Source: Bacteroidetes bacterium UBA1947 (GTDB lineage Bacteria > Bacteroidota > Bacteroidia > Chitinophagales > Chitinophagaceae). Taken from it: DNA of 5,144 nt. The stretch covers positions 1 through 5,144 of the forward strand of contig DDET01000027.1 in NCBI GenBank assembly GCA_002336915.1, written 5' to 3'. Below the pieces are notes generated by a model, which ran no database searches, was not told where the DNA came from, and worked only from the letters and a program-made list of their open reading frames with translations. Positions 1-4,413 of this stretch are shown in pieces (the stretch's first letter is position 1; each line of letters opens with the position of its first letter). A program made the translations under genes and the position numbers.

Positions 1-248
1 AAGAGCGTGCATGGATGGATAAGTTCTTTGAGAATGGTTTTGTAGATAGTTTCCGCCACTTGAATCCCGACCCGCACCACTACAGCTGGTGGAGCCTCCG
101 CGCAAACTCAAGGGAGAACAATAAGGGCTGGCGCATAGATTACATCAATGTTACAGAGCCATTAAAACCCGCTATAAAAGACGTGGCCATCTATCCCCAT
201 ATCAGGCATTCTGACCATTGCCCGGTTTATCTGGAACTGGCACTTTAA
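1..248 (+). CDS. xth: Exodeoxyribonuclease III / AP endonuclease, C-terminal fragment (5' end outside window)
   Basis: This is the end of an exonuclease III (Xth) family enzyme, which cuts DNA at abasic sites and removes 3' blocking groups in base-excision repair in the cytoplasm. Only about 81 residues are visible. The frame is open from base 3 (Glu-Arg-Ala-Trp before the first visible Met), so the Met at 15 is internal and the gene begins upstream of the window. Family signatures are clear: VDSFRHLNPDPHHYSWWS, then GWRIDYI, whose Asp matches the family's active-site Asp, and near the end SDHCPVYLEL, whose Asp-His pair is the catalytic end of the endonuclease/exonuclease/phosphatase fold. 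The stop is TAA at 246-248 and the C-terminus looks intact. It converges on the - strand micropeptide units; the hairpin just downstream has its U-tract on the - strand, so I see no clear terminator for this gene itself. The symbol is a family-level name; the family assignment is secure. Confidence 0.95.
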   Translation, partial: ERAWMDKFFENGFVDSFRHLNPDPHHYSWWSLRANSRENNKGWRIDYINVTEPLKPAIKDVAIYPHIRHSDHCPVYLELAL

Positions 249-257
249 GTCCCATAT

Positions 258-305
258 TCATGCAAAAAAAAGTCCCGCCGTAGCGGGACTAAAATAGTGT
301 TTCAT
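258..305 (-). other. Possible 15-codon ORF overlapping the terminator (speculative)
   Basis: On the - strand an ATG at 305 opens a 15-codon frame, MKHYFSPATAGLFFA, that runs through the terminator hairpin and its T-tract to a TGA. The second unit has a 15-codon frame of the same length at the matching place (646-693, MKQYLSPAFCGAFDF). In the first eight codons the two copies differ at three bases, all at third codon positions, though two of these change the residue. A ribosome translating here would disrupt the hairpin, so either this is an attenuator-like device or, more simply, the similarity reflects a conserved 3' untranslated block. I list it only because the match is recorded nowhere else. 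Confidence 0.2.
264..290 (-). terminator. Rho-independent terminator of the two-peptide micropeptide unit
   Basis: A perfect 8-bp stem (AGTCCCGC at 271-278 and GCGGGACT at 283-290) closes a 4-nt loop. On the - strand it is followed at once by a run of eight T (264-271 read in reverse, sharing one base with the stem). It sits 38 nt beyond the stop codon of the peptide gene at 329-391, exactly the same distance as in the second unit. On the + strand the bases after the stem are AAAATAG, so it is a weak candidate for terminating the exonuclease gene. Confidence 0.85.
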
Positions 306-309
306 GGCA
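289..309 (-). repeat. Conserved 3' block, copy 1 (next to terminator)
   Basis: These 21 bases match 677-697 at 19 positions. On the - strand the core is TGCCATGAAACA followed by a T/A-rich stretch that leads directly into the terminator stem. Both copies lie between the last peptide stop codon and the hairpin at identical spacing. The conservation, in what should be untranslated RNA, suggests a functional element: an RNA-pairing site, part of the terminator, or the start of a mini-ORF. Confidence 0.7.
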
Positions 310-328
310 AACTAAAAAATCGGCTCTC

Positions 329-391
329 TTAAAAGATGATTGCAATTGTAAAACACGATAGGATGCTGGCGAATAGGATGATCTTTTTCAT
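329..391 (-). CDS. Hydrophobic 20-residue micropeptide, copy A
   Basis: The gene encodes MKKIILFASILSCFTIAIIF and ends with TAA. I do not recognise a named family. Two Lys follow the initiator and the rest is one hydrophobic segment with a single Cys at residue 13, as expected for a membrane-inserted peptide. Compared with copy C (718-780), 12 of 20 codons differ: nine changes are synonymous and three substitute residues (T/A, I/L, F/I). That pattern is strong evidence for translation. It lies 19 nt after the stop codon of copy B on the same strand with no promoter between, so it is the second cistron of a B-A transcript. There is no Shine-Dalgarno site; the A-rich CTATCAAACC precedes ATG, normal for Bacteroidota. 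No in-frame ATG lies upstream between it and copy B, so the 20-residue form is the only possibility here. Function is unknown; candidates are a type I toxin-like peptide, a membrane-protein regulator, or a secreted or lipidated peptide precursor. Confidence 0.8.
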   Translation of the reverse strand: MKKIILFASILSCFTIAIIF

Positions 392-410
392 GGTTTGATA
401 GTGTTTAGTT

Positions 411-473
411 TTAGATGGTGATAGCGAGTGTGAAGCAGGACATGATGGCGACGAAGAGTAGTATCTTCTTCAT
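411..473 (-). CDS. Hydrophobic 20-residue micropeptide, copy B
   Basis: The gene encodes MKKILLFVAIMSCFTLAITI and ends with TAA. It is the most divergent of the three, yet retains M1, K2, K3, I4, L6, F7, I10, S12, C13, F14, A17 and I18, the residues shared by all copies. Against copy A, seven codons differ silently and seven differ by residue, mostly swaps among aliphatic or small residues. It is the first cistron of the B-A unit, about 58 nt after the predicted transcript start. An in-frame ATG twelve codons upstream (509) could give a 32-residue form beginning MKTT; I prefer the start at 473 because the extension differs in length and sequence from copy C and cannot exist in copy A. A 74-codon frame that overlaps it in another register runs back through the promoter and is not credible. 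Function unknown. Confidence 0.8.
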   Translation of the reverse strand: MKKILLFVAIMSCFTLAITI

Positions 474-527
474 GGCATTTCCACAGTTCGACGTATATGT
501 TGTTTTCATGATTTTTGTACTCGTTTG

Positions 528-543
528 CTTTGATGACACAAAG
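528..543 (-). promoter_or_regulatory. Inverted repeat at predicted transcript start, unit B-A
   Basis: CTTTG-ATGACA-CAAAG is a perfect 5-bp inverted repeat with a 6-base spacer, identical in sequence and position in the second unit (834-849). It overlaps the downstream half of the -7 element and the expected start of transcription. It could be an operator for a repressor or a small hairpin at the 5' end of the RNA; the sequence cannot separate these. Confidence 0.5.
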
Positions 544-569
544 ATGCGGCGACAAACAACGATGGCAAA
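539..569 (-). promoter_or_regulatory. Bacteroidota-type promoter for the B-A micropeptide unit
   Basis: Read on the - strand, TTTG (566-569) is followed by 19 bases and then CATCTTTG (539-546). This fits the Bacteroidota primary-sigma consensus of TTTG at -33 and TAnnTTTG at -7, with one mismatch in the TA. The same elements with the same 19-base spacing recur in the second unit. The predicted start is near 532, giving a leader of roughly 58 nt and a B-A transcript of about 270 nt. Confidence 0.65.
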
Positions 570-645
570 AAAATCGGCCCTCCTTAACCGCAGCTTTAGA
601 ACTGCTTAACAAGCGATTAAAATTCGGTTGTAACGTTGATGGATA

Positions 646-693
646 TTAAAAATCAAAAGCCCCGCAAAAAGCGGGGCTTAAATATTGTTTCAT
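646..693 (-). other. Possible 15-codon ORF overlapping the second terminator (speculative)
   Basis: This is the counterpart of 258-305. ATG at 693 opens MKQYLSPAFCGAFDF, ending in TAA just past the hairpin. It has the same length and the same M-K-x-Y-x-S-P-A start as the first copy, but the later residues diverge with the hairpin sequence. Treat it as an observation about the 3' block rather than a gene call. Confidence 0.2.
651..679 (-). terminator. Rho-independent terminator of the single-peptide unit
   Basis: A perfect 9-bp stem (AAGCCCCGC at 657-665 and GCGGGGCTT at 671-679) closes a 5-base loop. On the - strand it is followed by a T-rich tail (TTTTGATTTTT). It begins 38 nt after the stop codon of copy C, the same spacing as in the other unit, although the stem sequence and loop differ. 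Compensated stem changes between the two copies show that the hairpin itself is maintained. Confidence 0.85.
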
Positions 694-697
694 GGCA
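677..697 (-). repeat. Conserved 3' block, copy 2
   Basis: This is the second copy of the 21-base block at 289-309, with 19 identical positions. It joins directly to the terminator stem and contains the same TGCCATGAAACA core on the - strand. Confidence 0.7.
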
Positions 698-717
698 GGA
701 GTTGCAAAGATGGGATA

Positions 718-780
718 CTAGATAATGATGGCGAGTGCAAAGCAAGAGAGTATGCTTGCGAAAAGTATGATCTTTTTCAT
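718..780 (-). CDS. Hydrophobic 20-residue micropeptide, copy C
   Basis: The gene encodes MKKIILFASILSCFALAIII and ends with TAG. The protein is nearly identical to copy A (17 of 20 residues), while the DNA has diverged at third codon positions: Ile, Leu, Ala, Ser and Cys codons all change silently. This is the clearest sign that selection acts on the peptide. It is the only peptide gene in its transcript, predicted to run from about 838 to about 651, near 190 nt, so the locus could easily be mistaken for a small RNA. An in-frame ATG eleven codons upstream (813) would give a 31-residue form starting MKTT. The peptide has a Lys-Lys start, one hydrophobic helix-length segment and Cys13 preceded by Ile-Leu-Ser, a partial lipobox. 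Family and function are unknown to me. Confidence 0.82.
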   Translation of the reverse strand: MKKIILFASILSCFALAIII

Positions 781-833
781 GGTGTCACTATTATTTGTGT
801 TTGTTGTTTTCATGATCGTGTGCAGTCAAATTG

Positions 834-849
834 CTTTGATGACACAAAG
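834..849 (-). promoter_or_regulatory. Inverted repeat at predicted transcript start, unit C
   Basis: This is an identical copy of the CTTTG-ATGACA-CAAAG element at 528-543, again overlapping the -7 element and predicted start. Being unchanged while neighbouring leader sequence has diverged favours a functional role. Confidence 0.5.
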
Positions 850-875
850 ATGCAGCGACAAACAACGATAGCAAA
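845..875 (-). promoter_or_regulatory. Bacteroidota-type promoter for micropeptide C
   Basis: On the - strand, TTTG (872-875) is followed by a 19-base spacer and CATCTTTG (845-852), matching TTTG / TAnnTTTG with one mismatch. The spacer differs from the other unit only by transitions. The predicted start is near 838, 58 nt before the ATG at 780. Confidence 0.65.
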
Positions 876-979
876 AAAATCAGCCCTCGTTAACCCCTGA
901 TTTAGAACTGCTTAACGAGCAATTAAGATTTGAAAAGAAACAGAGATCAGCTAAGAACAGCCACCATCAAGCATCCGCA

Positions 980-991
980 GCCATATATGGC
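980..991. repeat. Perfect 12-bp palindrome
   Basis: GCCATATATGGC is its own reverse complement. It lies about 40 bp past the stop codon of the DUF5686 gene. There is no T-run on either side, so it is a poor terminator; it may be a protein-binding site or chance. Confidence 0.5.
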
Positions 992-993
992 AA

Positions 994-1025
994 TTAACTG
1001 ATCAACTAGTCAACCAATCAACTAA
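994..1025. repeat. Four-unit 8-bp tandem repeat downstream of the DUF5686 gene
   Basis: On the + strand the units are TTAACTGA, TCAACTAG, TCAACCAA and TCAACTAA, a degenerate array with an 8-base period (consensus TCAACTAA). It fills the space between the palindrome at 980-991 and the stop codon of the DUF5686 gene. On the - strand, which is the transcribed sense, it reads as repeated AGTTGA. No function can be assigned. Confidence 0.6.
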
Positions 1026-1031
1026 CCTAAG

Positions 1032-3611
1032 CTACCACTCCCCTCCACCACCATTACCTACACTCACCTGCAGTATAGAGCTGTTGATACCTATACGGAA
1101 GCCCGCATGGTTCACACCCTTGGCATCCCAGGACTCTACAAAGTCCACGCGCAGGAAGCGCAGCAGTTTCCAGCCCAGGTTGTCTATACCTACAAAGGCC
1201 TCAGTGTAATAGTTATTCTGCCCGGCGTAGAAGGTATTGTTGCCAAGCAGCAAGTACCAGCGTGCCTGCCTGAGCAGGGGTATCTTATTGGTCAGCAATC
1301 CTTGCAGGTTATATTCCAGGTGTGCTTCGCCGTATATTTTTGCTGTATTGCTGTACATATAGTACGGCGCCAGTTGAAAGCTTTTTAAATATGGTGTCGC
1401 CATCATGGTCTGGTTACCATACAGGTGCATCATATCCGGTATGCCCACACTTTTGGCATTCAGGAAGCCCCCTGCTGCCAGTACGTACGACAAGCTGCCC
1501 AGCATTTTGAGCCTTATATTGTCCTTAATATCAAAGCGCCATTTGTCAAAATCTACCTTGCTGTTCAACGCATTGGGTATGCCCTTCTCATAGGCCAATG
1601 TGAATACCGGCCAGTTGCTCGATTGCGGCATCTTATAATCAGGATACAGCGTATAGGTATATCCCGGCTGGTATGATGCTGATAATTTCAGCAACAAGGC
1701 ATTATAGTCGCTGAACTTAAAGCTGCTCAGTTCAGAAGGAAGGTTATCGCTGAATGGCATTACATTACTAGATGCCCAGTTATAGCCTGTAGTATTGTAC
1801 AGCGGCATCCTGCGCTGGAACTCAAATTTACCGTTCCACCTGAAGCCATTACCATAGTTCCGCGCCAGGGCAAGAGCTCCTTCCCAGCGCTCATATATCT
1901 TCATGTAGTTCTTGCGGTAGAAGAGCGTTGATATGGTATTGTAAAATTCCGGTATCGGGTTCTCGGGGTTGTATTGAAACACGTACTTACCACCTTCAAC
2001 GCCCACCGCCCAGTACCTGCCCCTCCATTCTCGGTCATCGCTACGGTATGCCAGTTTAGCGATGGCATTAAAATGCTCATTATTCACACCGTAGCGCGCA
2101 GCTACCTTCCCGCTTAATGTTTTACCGGTATCCGCCTTATAGTTCCACGTTATTTTGGGCGCTATGTTCAGGCCTTCAACGGTATTGTAGTTCACCATCC
2201 CGTCAAAAACAGGTAATACAGGGTTAACGTCGACCTTCAGTTTACTACCCTTTGCGGTTTGCGAAAAGCCCGTAAGTAGGATGCCGCCCACACTTAATTT
2301 ATTGTTCCGGCGGCGTACACTGTCCTTTATATGCGGGTTCTCATCATGCAGGCGTATGCTGTCCTTTACGCCGTAGTCCTTGCTTTCGTCGGCCTCCAGT
2401 GGCACAGGCCGGGCTTCCGTCCAGTATGCAGTGTCCTTCTTGTTCGATGTCTTGTCATACACGCTCACCACTTTCTTCTGGAAGATGGTATCCGGTATCG
2501 GTTCATTTACCTTCTGGTTATCATATACCGTTACAAAGTAGCCCGTAATATCAAAGCCCAGTATCTTGATCGTGGGGTACCAAACCTGGTTCTTTATCAC
2601 CCATGTGTCTTCTTTAAGCGGCAGGAACAGCTGCGTTATGTGCATGGTGTCCAGGAACGACATACCGCTTTTCTTGGTCAGCAGCATATCCAGGCTATGT
2701 ATGGCCCAGTCGCCATCCACTATATAGATCGTACCCTCAAAACAAGGCTCATAGGCGCGGCGGGGGATCACTTTTATTTTGTCGATCGTGTATTTACCTT
2801 CTTTGAACTCACCTTCGTATTTATAACGATAGTAGGTTAATGCATTTTCGCTTATAGGCGATATAAACCCGCGCGGGTTTATGTTGTCTATCAGGTTTAT
2901 ATTGTTCTCGTAAAAAGTAATAACGGGTGGCATCTGCGCAAAGCCCAGCCCGTTAGGGTTACCGCTTTCGCGCACGGAGTGTATCACGGTCCGCTCTTTA
3001 TTAGGCTCCTGCGAATAGTAATCAGCTTTCTCTTCGCAAAGGTATAGCACGGCCTTACCGGTGGAGTCCAAACCCAAAGCATCAGCAATTTCCTTCTTGT
3101 CTTTTTTGCCTTTTGCATCCTTCCCCGCCACCAGTTTCATAATGCCCACATCGGGCAGCAGCCTGTTACGCAGCACGCCCTTCAGGTATATGCCGGTCTG
3201 GAAGGACTTTACCTGCTTCAGGTGAAAGCTCCTTTTGTCTATTGTCTTGCGGATGATAGCATAGGCAGGGTCTTCATTGCTTATCACCACTTCCTTCATT
3301 TCCAGGCTTTGATCCTTCAGGCTAAAGTCCTGTGTCACCGTTTCATTTCCCTTTATAGTAATGGTATGTGTGCTCTGGCTAAAGCCCATATATTGGCTTA
3401 CCACCTTGTAGGTACCCGGCTCCAGGTTCAGTTGGTACAGGCCCTCCGCATTTGCGCTGGTGCCTTTGGTAGTATTTTGTACGTATACTATGGCAAATGG
3501 CAGCGTTACGCCTTTACTATCAGTCACTTTGCCTTTTAGGGTACCGGCATAGGCCGCGGGTGATATTGCAGCTATTAGTATGGTAATAAGGTAGCAGTAC
3601 TTTTTCATCAT
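1032..3611 (-). CDS. CarboxypepD_reg-like / DUF5686 outer-membrane protein
   Basis: This 859-residue protein matches the Bacteroidota family described as DUF5686 and carboxypeptidase regulatory-like domain-containing protein, probably an outer-membrane beta-barrel of unknown function. Residues 1-22 form a signal peptide (Lys-Lys, hydrophobic core, cleavage expected after AYA). Residues 23 to about 100 are the beta-sandwich: GKVTDSKGVTLPFAIVYV, then GTSANAEGLYQL and PGTYKV, as in TonB-dependent transducer N-termini. The DUF5686 part starts near DPAYAIIRK (114-122), a typical junction. It continues through alternating Tyr/Trp-rich strands such as EFQRRMPLYN, AYEKGIPN and FRIGINSSIL, which suit a barrel. 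A short charged segment (GKDAKGKKDKKE) lies in the first half. The C-terminus ends in the unusual glycine-rich GNGGGGEW after what looks like the last strand. The start could be either of two adjacent Met codons. The gene follows the kinase gene by 68 bp on the same strand. No substrate can be deduced. Confidence 0.92.
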   Translation of the reverse strand: MMKKYCYLITILIAAISPAAYAGTLKGKVTDSKGVTLPFAIVYVQNTTKGTSANAEGLYQLNLEPGTYKVVSQYMGFSQSTHTITIKGNETVTQDFSLKDQSLEMKEVVISNEDPAYAIIRKTIDKRSFHLKQVKSFQTGIYLKGVLRNRLLPDVGIMKLVAGKDAKGKKDKKEIADALGLDSTGKAVLYLCEEKADYYSQEPNKERTVIHSVRESGNPNGLGFAQMPPVITFYENNINLIDNINPRGFISPISENALTYYRYKYEGEFKEGKYTIDKIKVIPRRAYEPCFEGTIYIVDGDWAIHSLDMLLTKKSGMSFLDTMHITQLFLPLKEDTWVIKNQVWYPTIKILGFDITGYFVTVYDNQKVNEPIPDTIFQKKVVSVYDKTSNKKDTAYWTEARPVPLEADESKDYGVKDSIRLHDENPHIKDSVRRRNNKLSVGGILLTGFSQTAKGSKLKVDVNPVLPVFDGMVNYNTVEGLNIAPKITWNYKADTGKTLSGKVAARYGVNNEHFNAIAKLAYRSDDREWRGRYWAVGVEGGKYVFQYNPENPIPEFYNTISTLFYRKNYMKIYERWEGALALARNYGNGFRWNGKFEFQRRMPLYNTTGYNWASSNVMPFSDNLPSELSSFKFSDYNALLLKLSASYQPGYTYTLYPDYKMPQSSNWPVFTLAYEKGIPNALNSKVDFDKWRFDIKDNIRLKMLGSLSYVLAAGGFLNAKSVGIPDMMHLYGNQTMMATPYLKSFQLAPYYMYSNTAKIYGEAHLEYNLQGLLTNKIPLLRQARWYLLLGNNTFYAGQNNYYTEAFVGIDNLGWKLLRFLRVDFVESWDAKGVNHAGFRIGINSSILQVSVGNGGGGEW

Positions 3612-3679
3612 AAGGGATCTGGCCGCAATTTACGGCTTGCCTTTTGTATATCGCAGCAAGGCGGGAAAAGTTACAATTT

Positions 3680-4315
3680 TTAGAAAAGCCCGTGTATCTG
3701 GGCATCTATCCGGCGCACCACCTCGGCAAAATCTTCTTCGTTTTCTGCAAAGTCGGTTTTATCAATGTTTATCACCAGCAGTGGCCCATCGGTGTATTGG
3801 TCTATCCACTTATCGTAGAAACTATTCAGCCGCTTCAGGTAGTCCAGCCTTATATTTTCTTCATATTCCCTGCCCCGCTTTTGTATCTGGTCCACCAGTT
3901 TGGGTATGCCTGCTTTCAGGAATATCATCAGGTCGGGCGGGCTCACCATTTTCTTCAGGGTATCAAAGAAGGAGGCGTAGTTCTCAAAATCCCTTTTGGT
4001 CATCAGGCCCATTTCGTACAGGTTGGGCGCAAAAATATAAGCGTCTTCGTATATGGTACGGTCCTGTATCACTGTGTCTTTACCTTTGCGTATATCCAGC
4101 AGCTGGCTCAGGCGGTGGTTCAGAAAGTACACCTGCAGGTTAAACGACCAGCGATGCATATCCTCGTAAAAATCTACCAGGTAGGGGTTATGTTCCACGT
4201 CCTCAAAATGCGCAGTCCACTTGTAATGTTTGGCAAGCATGGTGGTAAGCGTGGTTTTGCCAACGCCTATATTGCCTGCTACTGCTATGTGCTTGGGGGT
4301 AATTTTCTGCGCCAT
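3680..4315 (-). CDS. Deoxynucleoside kinase (dAK/dGK family)
   Basis: This is a 211-residue cytoplasmic kinase of the deoxynucleoside kinase family, which phosphorylates deoxynucleosides (deoxyadenosine or deoxyguanosine in most bacterial members) at the 5' hydroxyl for nucleotide salvage. The P-loop is GNIGVGKT at residues 14-21. FEDVEHNPYL (37-46) carries the Glu that in the family acts near the substrate hydroxyl, and HRWSFNLQVYFLNHR (54-68) forms part of the substrate pocket. QDRTIYEDAYIFA (84-96) is the family's D/E-R-S motif, here with Thr in place of Ser. The lid is QKRGREYE (145-152), with Arg147 and Arg149 suited to holding ATP phosphates. Length is normal and complete. The start at 4315 places the P-loop the usual short distance from the N-terminus. 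It lies between trpS (98 bp upstream) and the DUF5686 gene (68 bp downstream). Which deoxynucleoside it prefers cannot be read from the sequence. Confidence 0.93.
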   Translation of the reverse strand: MAQKITPKHIAVAGNIGVGKTTLTTMLAKHYKWTAHFEDVEHNPYLVDFYEDMHRWSFNLQVYFLNHRLSQLLDIRKGKDTVIQDRTIYEDAYIFAPNLYEMGLMTKRDFENYASFFDTLKKMVSPPDLMIFLKAGIPKLVDQIQKRGREYEENIRLDYLKRLNSFYDKWIDQYTDGPLLVINIDKTDFAENEEDFAEVVRRIDAQIHGLF

Positions 4316-4413
4316 GGTTGTTTAGCTCTTAGCTTGTGTCTTATAGCTCCTTCCCACAAAATAATATTCTATTGGCAAAAAAGCTATCCTAAACCTAAAA
4401 TGAAGGAATAGTA

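Larger units (their letters stand above)
498..624 (-). repeat. Duplicated upstream block, copy 1 (before peptide B)
   Basis: This stretch matches 802-930 in the same order. The strongest parts are 498-512 (identical to 802-816, TGTTGTTTTCATGAT), 525-587 (promoter and inverted repeat, differing from the other copy at a handful of positions), and 595-624, which matches 901-930 with three transitions. The variable part lies at 513-524, between the leader motif and the promoter. Conservation extends well beyond the core promoter, implying binding sites or a recent duplication that carried the whole control region. Confidence 0.85.
802..930 (-). repeat. Duplicated upstream block, copy 2 (before peptide C)
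   Basis: This is the counterpart of 498-624. Beyond the promoter it contains the motif TTTAGAACTGCTTAAC (901-916), which is identical in both copies. In this copy, CTCGTTAA (886-893) and TTAACGAG (912-919) form a perfect 8-bp inverted repeat around that region; in copy 1 the left arm is changed and the match is imperfect. On the - strand, ATCAG and CTGAT also flank a 13-base loop followed by seven T, a weak terminator-like hairpin whose T-run supplies the -33 element. Confidence 0.85.

Noticed and set aside
388..612. 74-codon - strand frame over peptide B
   Set aside because: It runs through the predicted promoter, inverted repeat and leader in another register than the conserved 20-codon frame. 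The equivalent frame has no counterpart in the second copy, and the composition (many His and Arg) is not protein-like.
525..849. A + strand promoter (TTGCTTTG at 525-532 and 831-838) that might make an antisense RNA
   Set aside because: A -33 partner exists only loosely (TTTT or TTTC at 18-19 bases), and transcription from it would move away from the peptide genes rather than across them. It mostly coincides with the inverted repeat, which explains its conservation.
415..900. Two + strand frames (415-609 and 685-900) with similar C-terminal halves, CFDDTKM-RQTT-AKKSAL
   Set aside because: The similarity comes from the duplicated promoter block on the opposite strand. Their N-terminal halves are antisense to the micropeptide genes and unalike, and several changes in the shared part alter residues (R/Q, M/I, L/V), unlike the silent pattern seen in the - strand peptides.
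258..930. CRISPR array or mobile-element ends
   Set aside because: There are only two copies of long, unequal repeats containing promoters, genes and terminators; no regular short repeat-spacer pattern, no transposase and no target-site duplication are visible.
3644..4411. 255-codon + strand frame antisense to the kinase gene
   Set aside because: It is a shadow of the deoxynucleoside kinase, which has complete motifs on the - strand. The antisense translation has no recognisable domain. The same holds for the + strand frames inside the DUF5686 gene and trpS.
4316..4413. Terminator or promoter between trpS and the kinase gene
   Set aside because: The T-run near 4375-4381 on the - strand is not preceded by a stable stem, and TTATTTTG near 4358 lacks a TTTG at proper spacing. 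Nothing there is strong enough to call.
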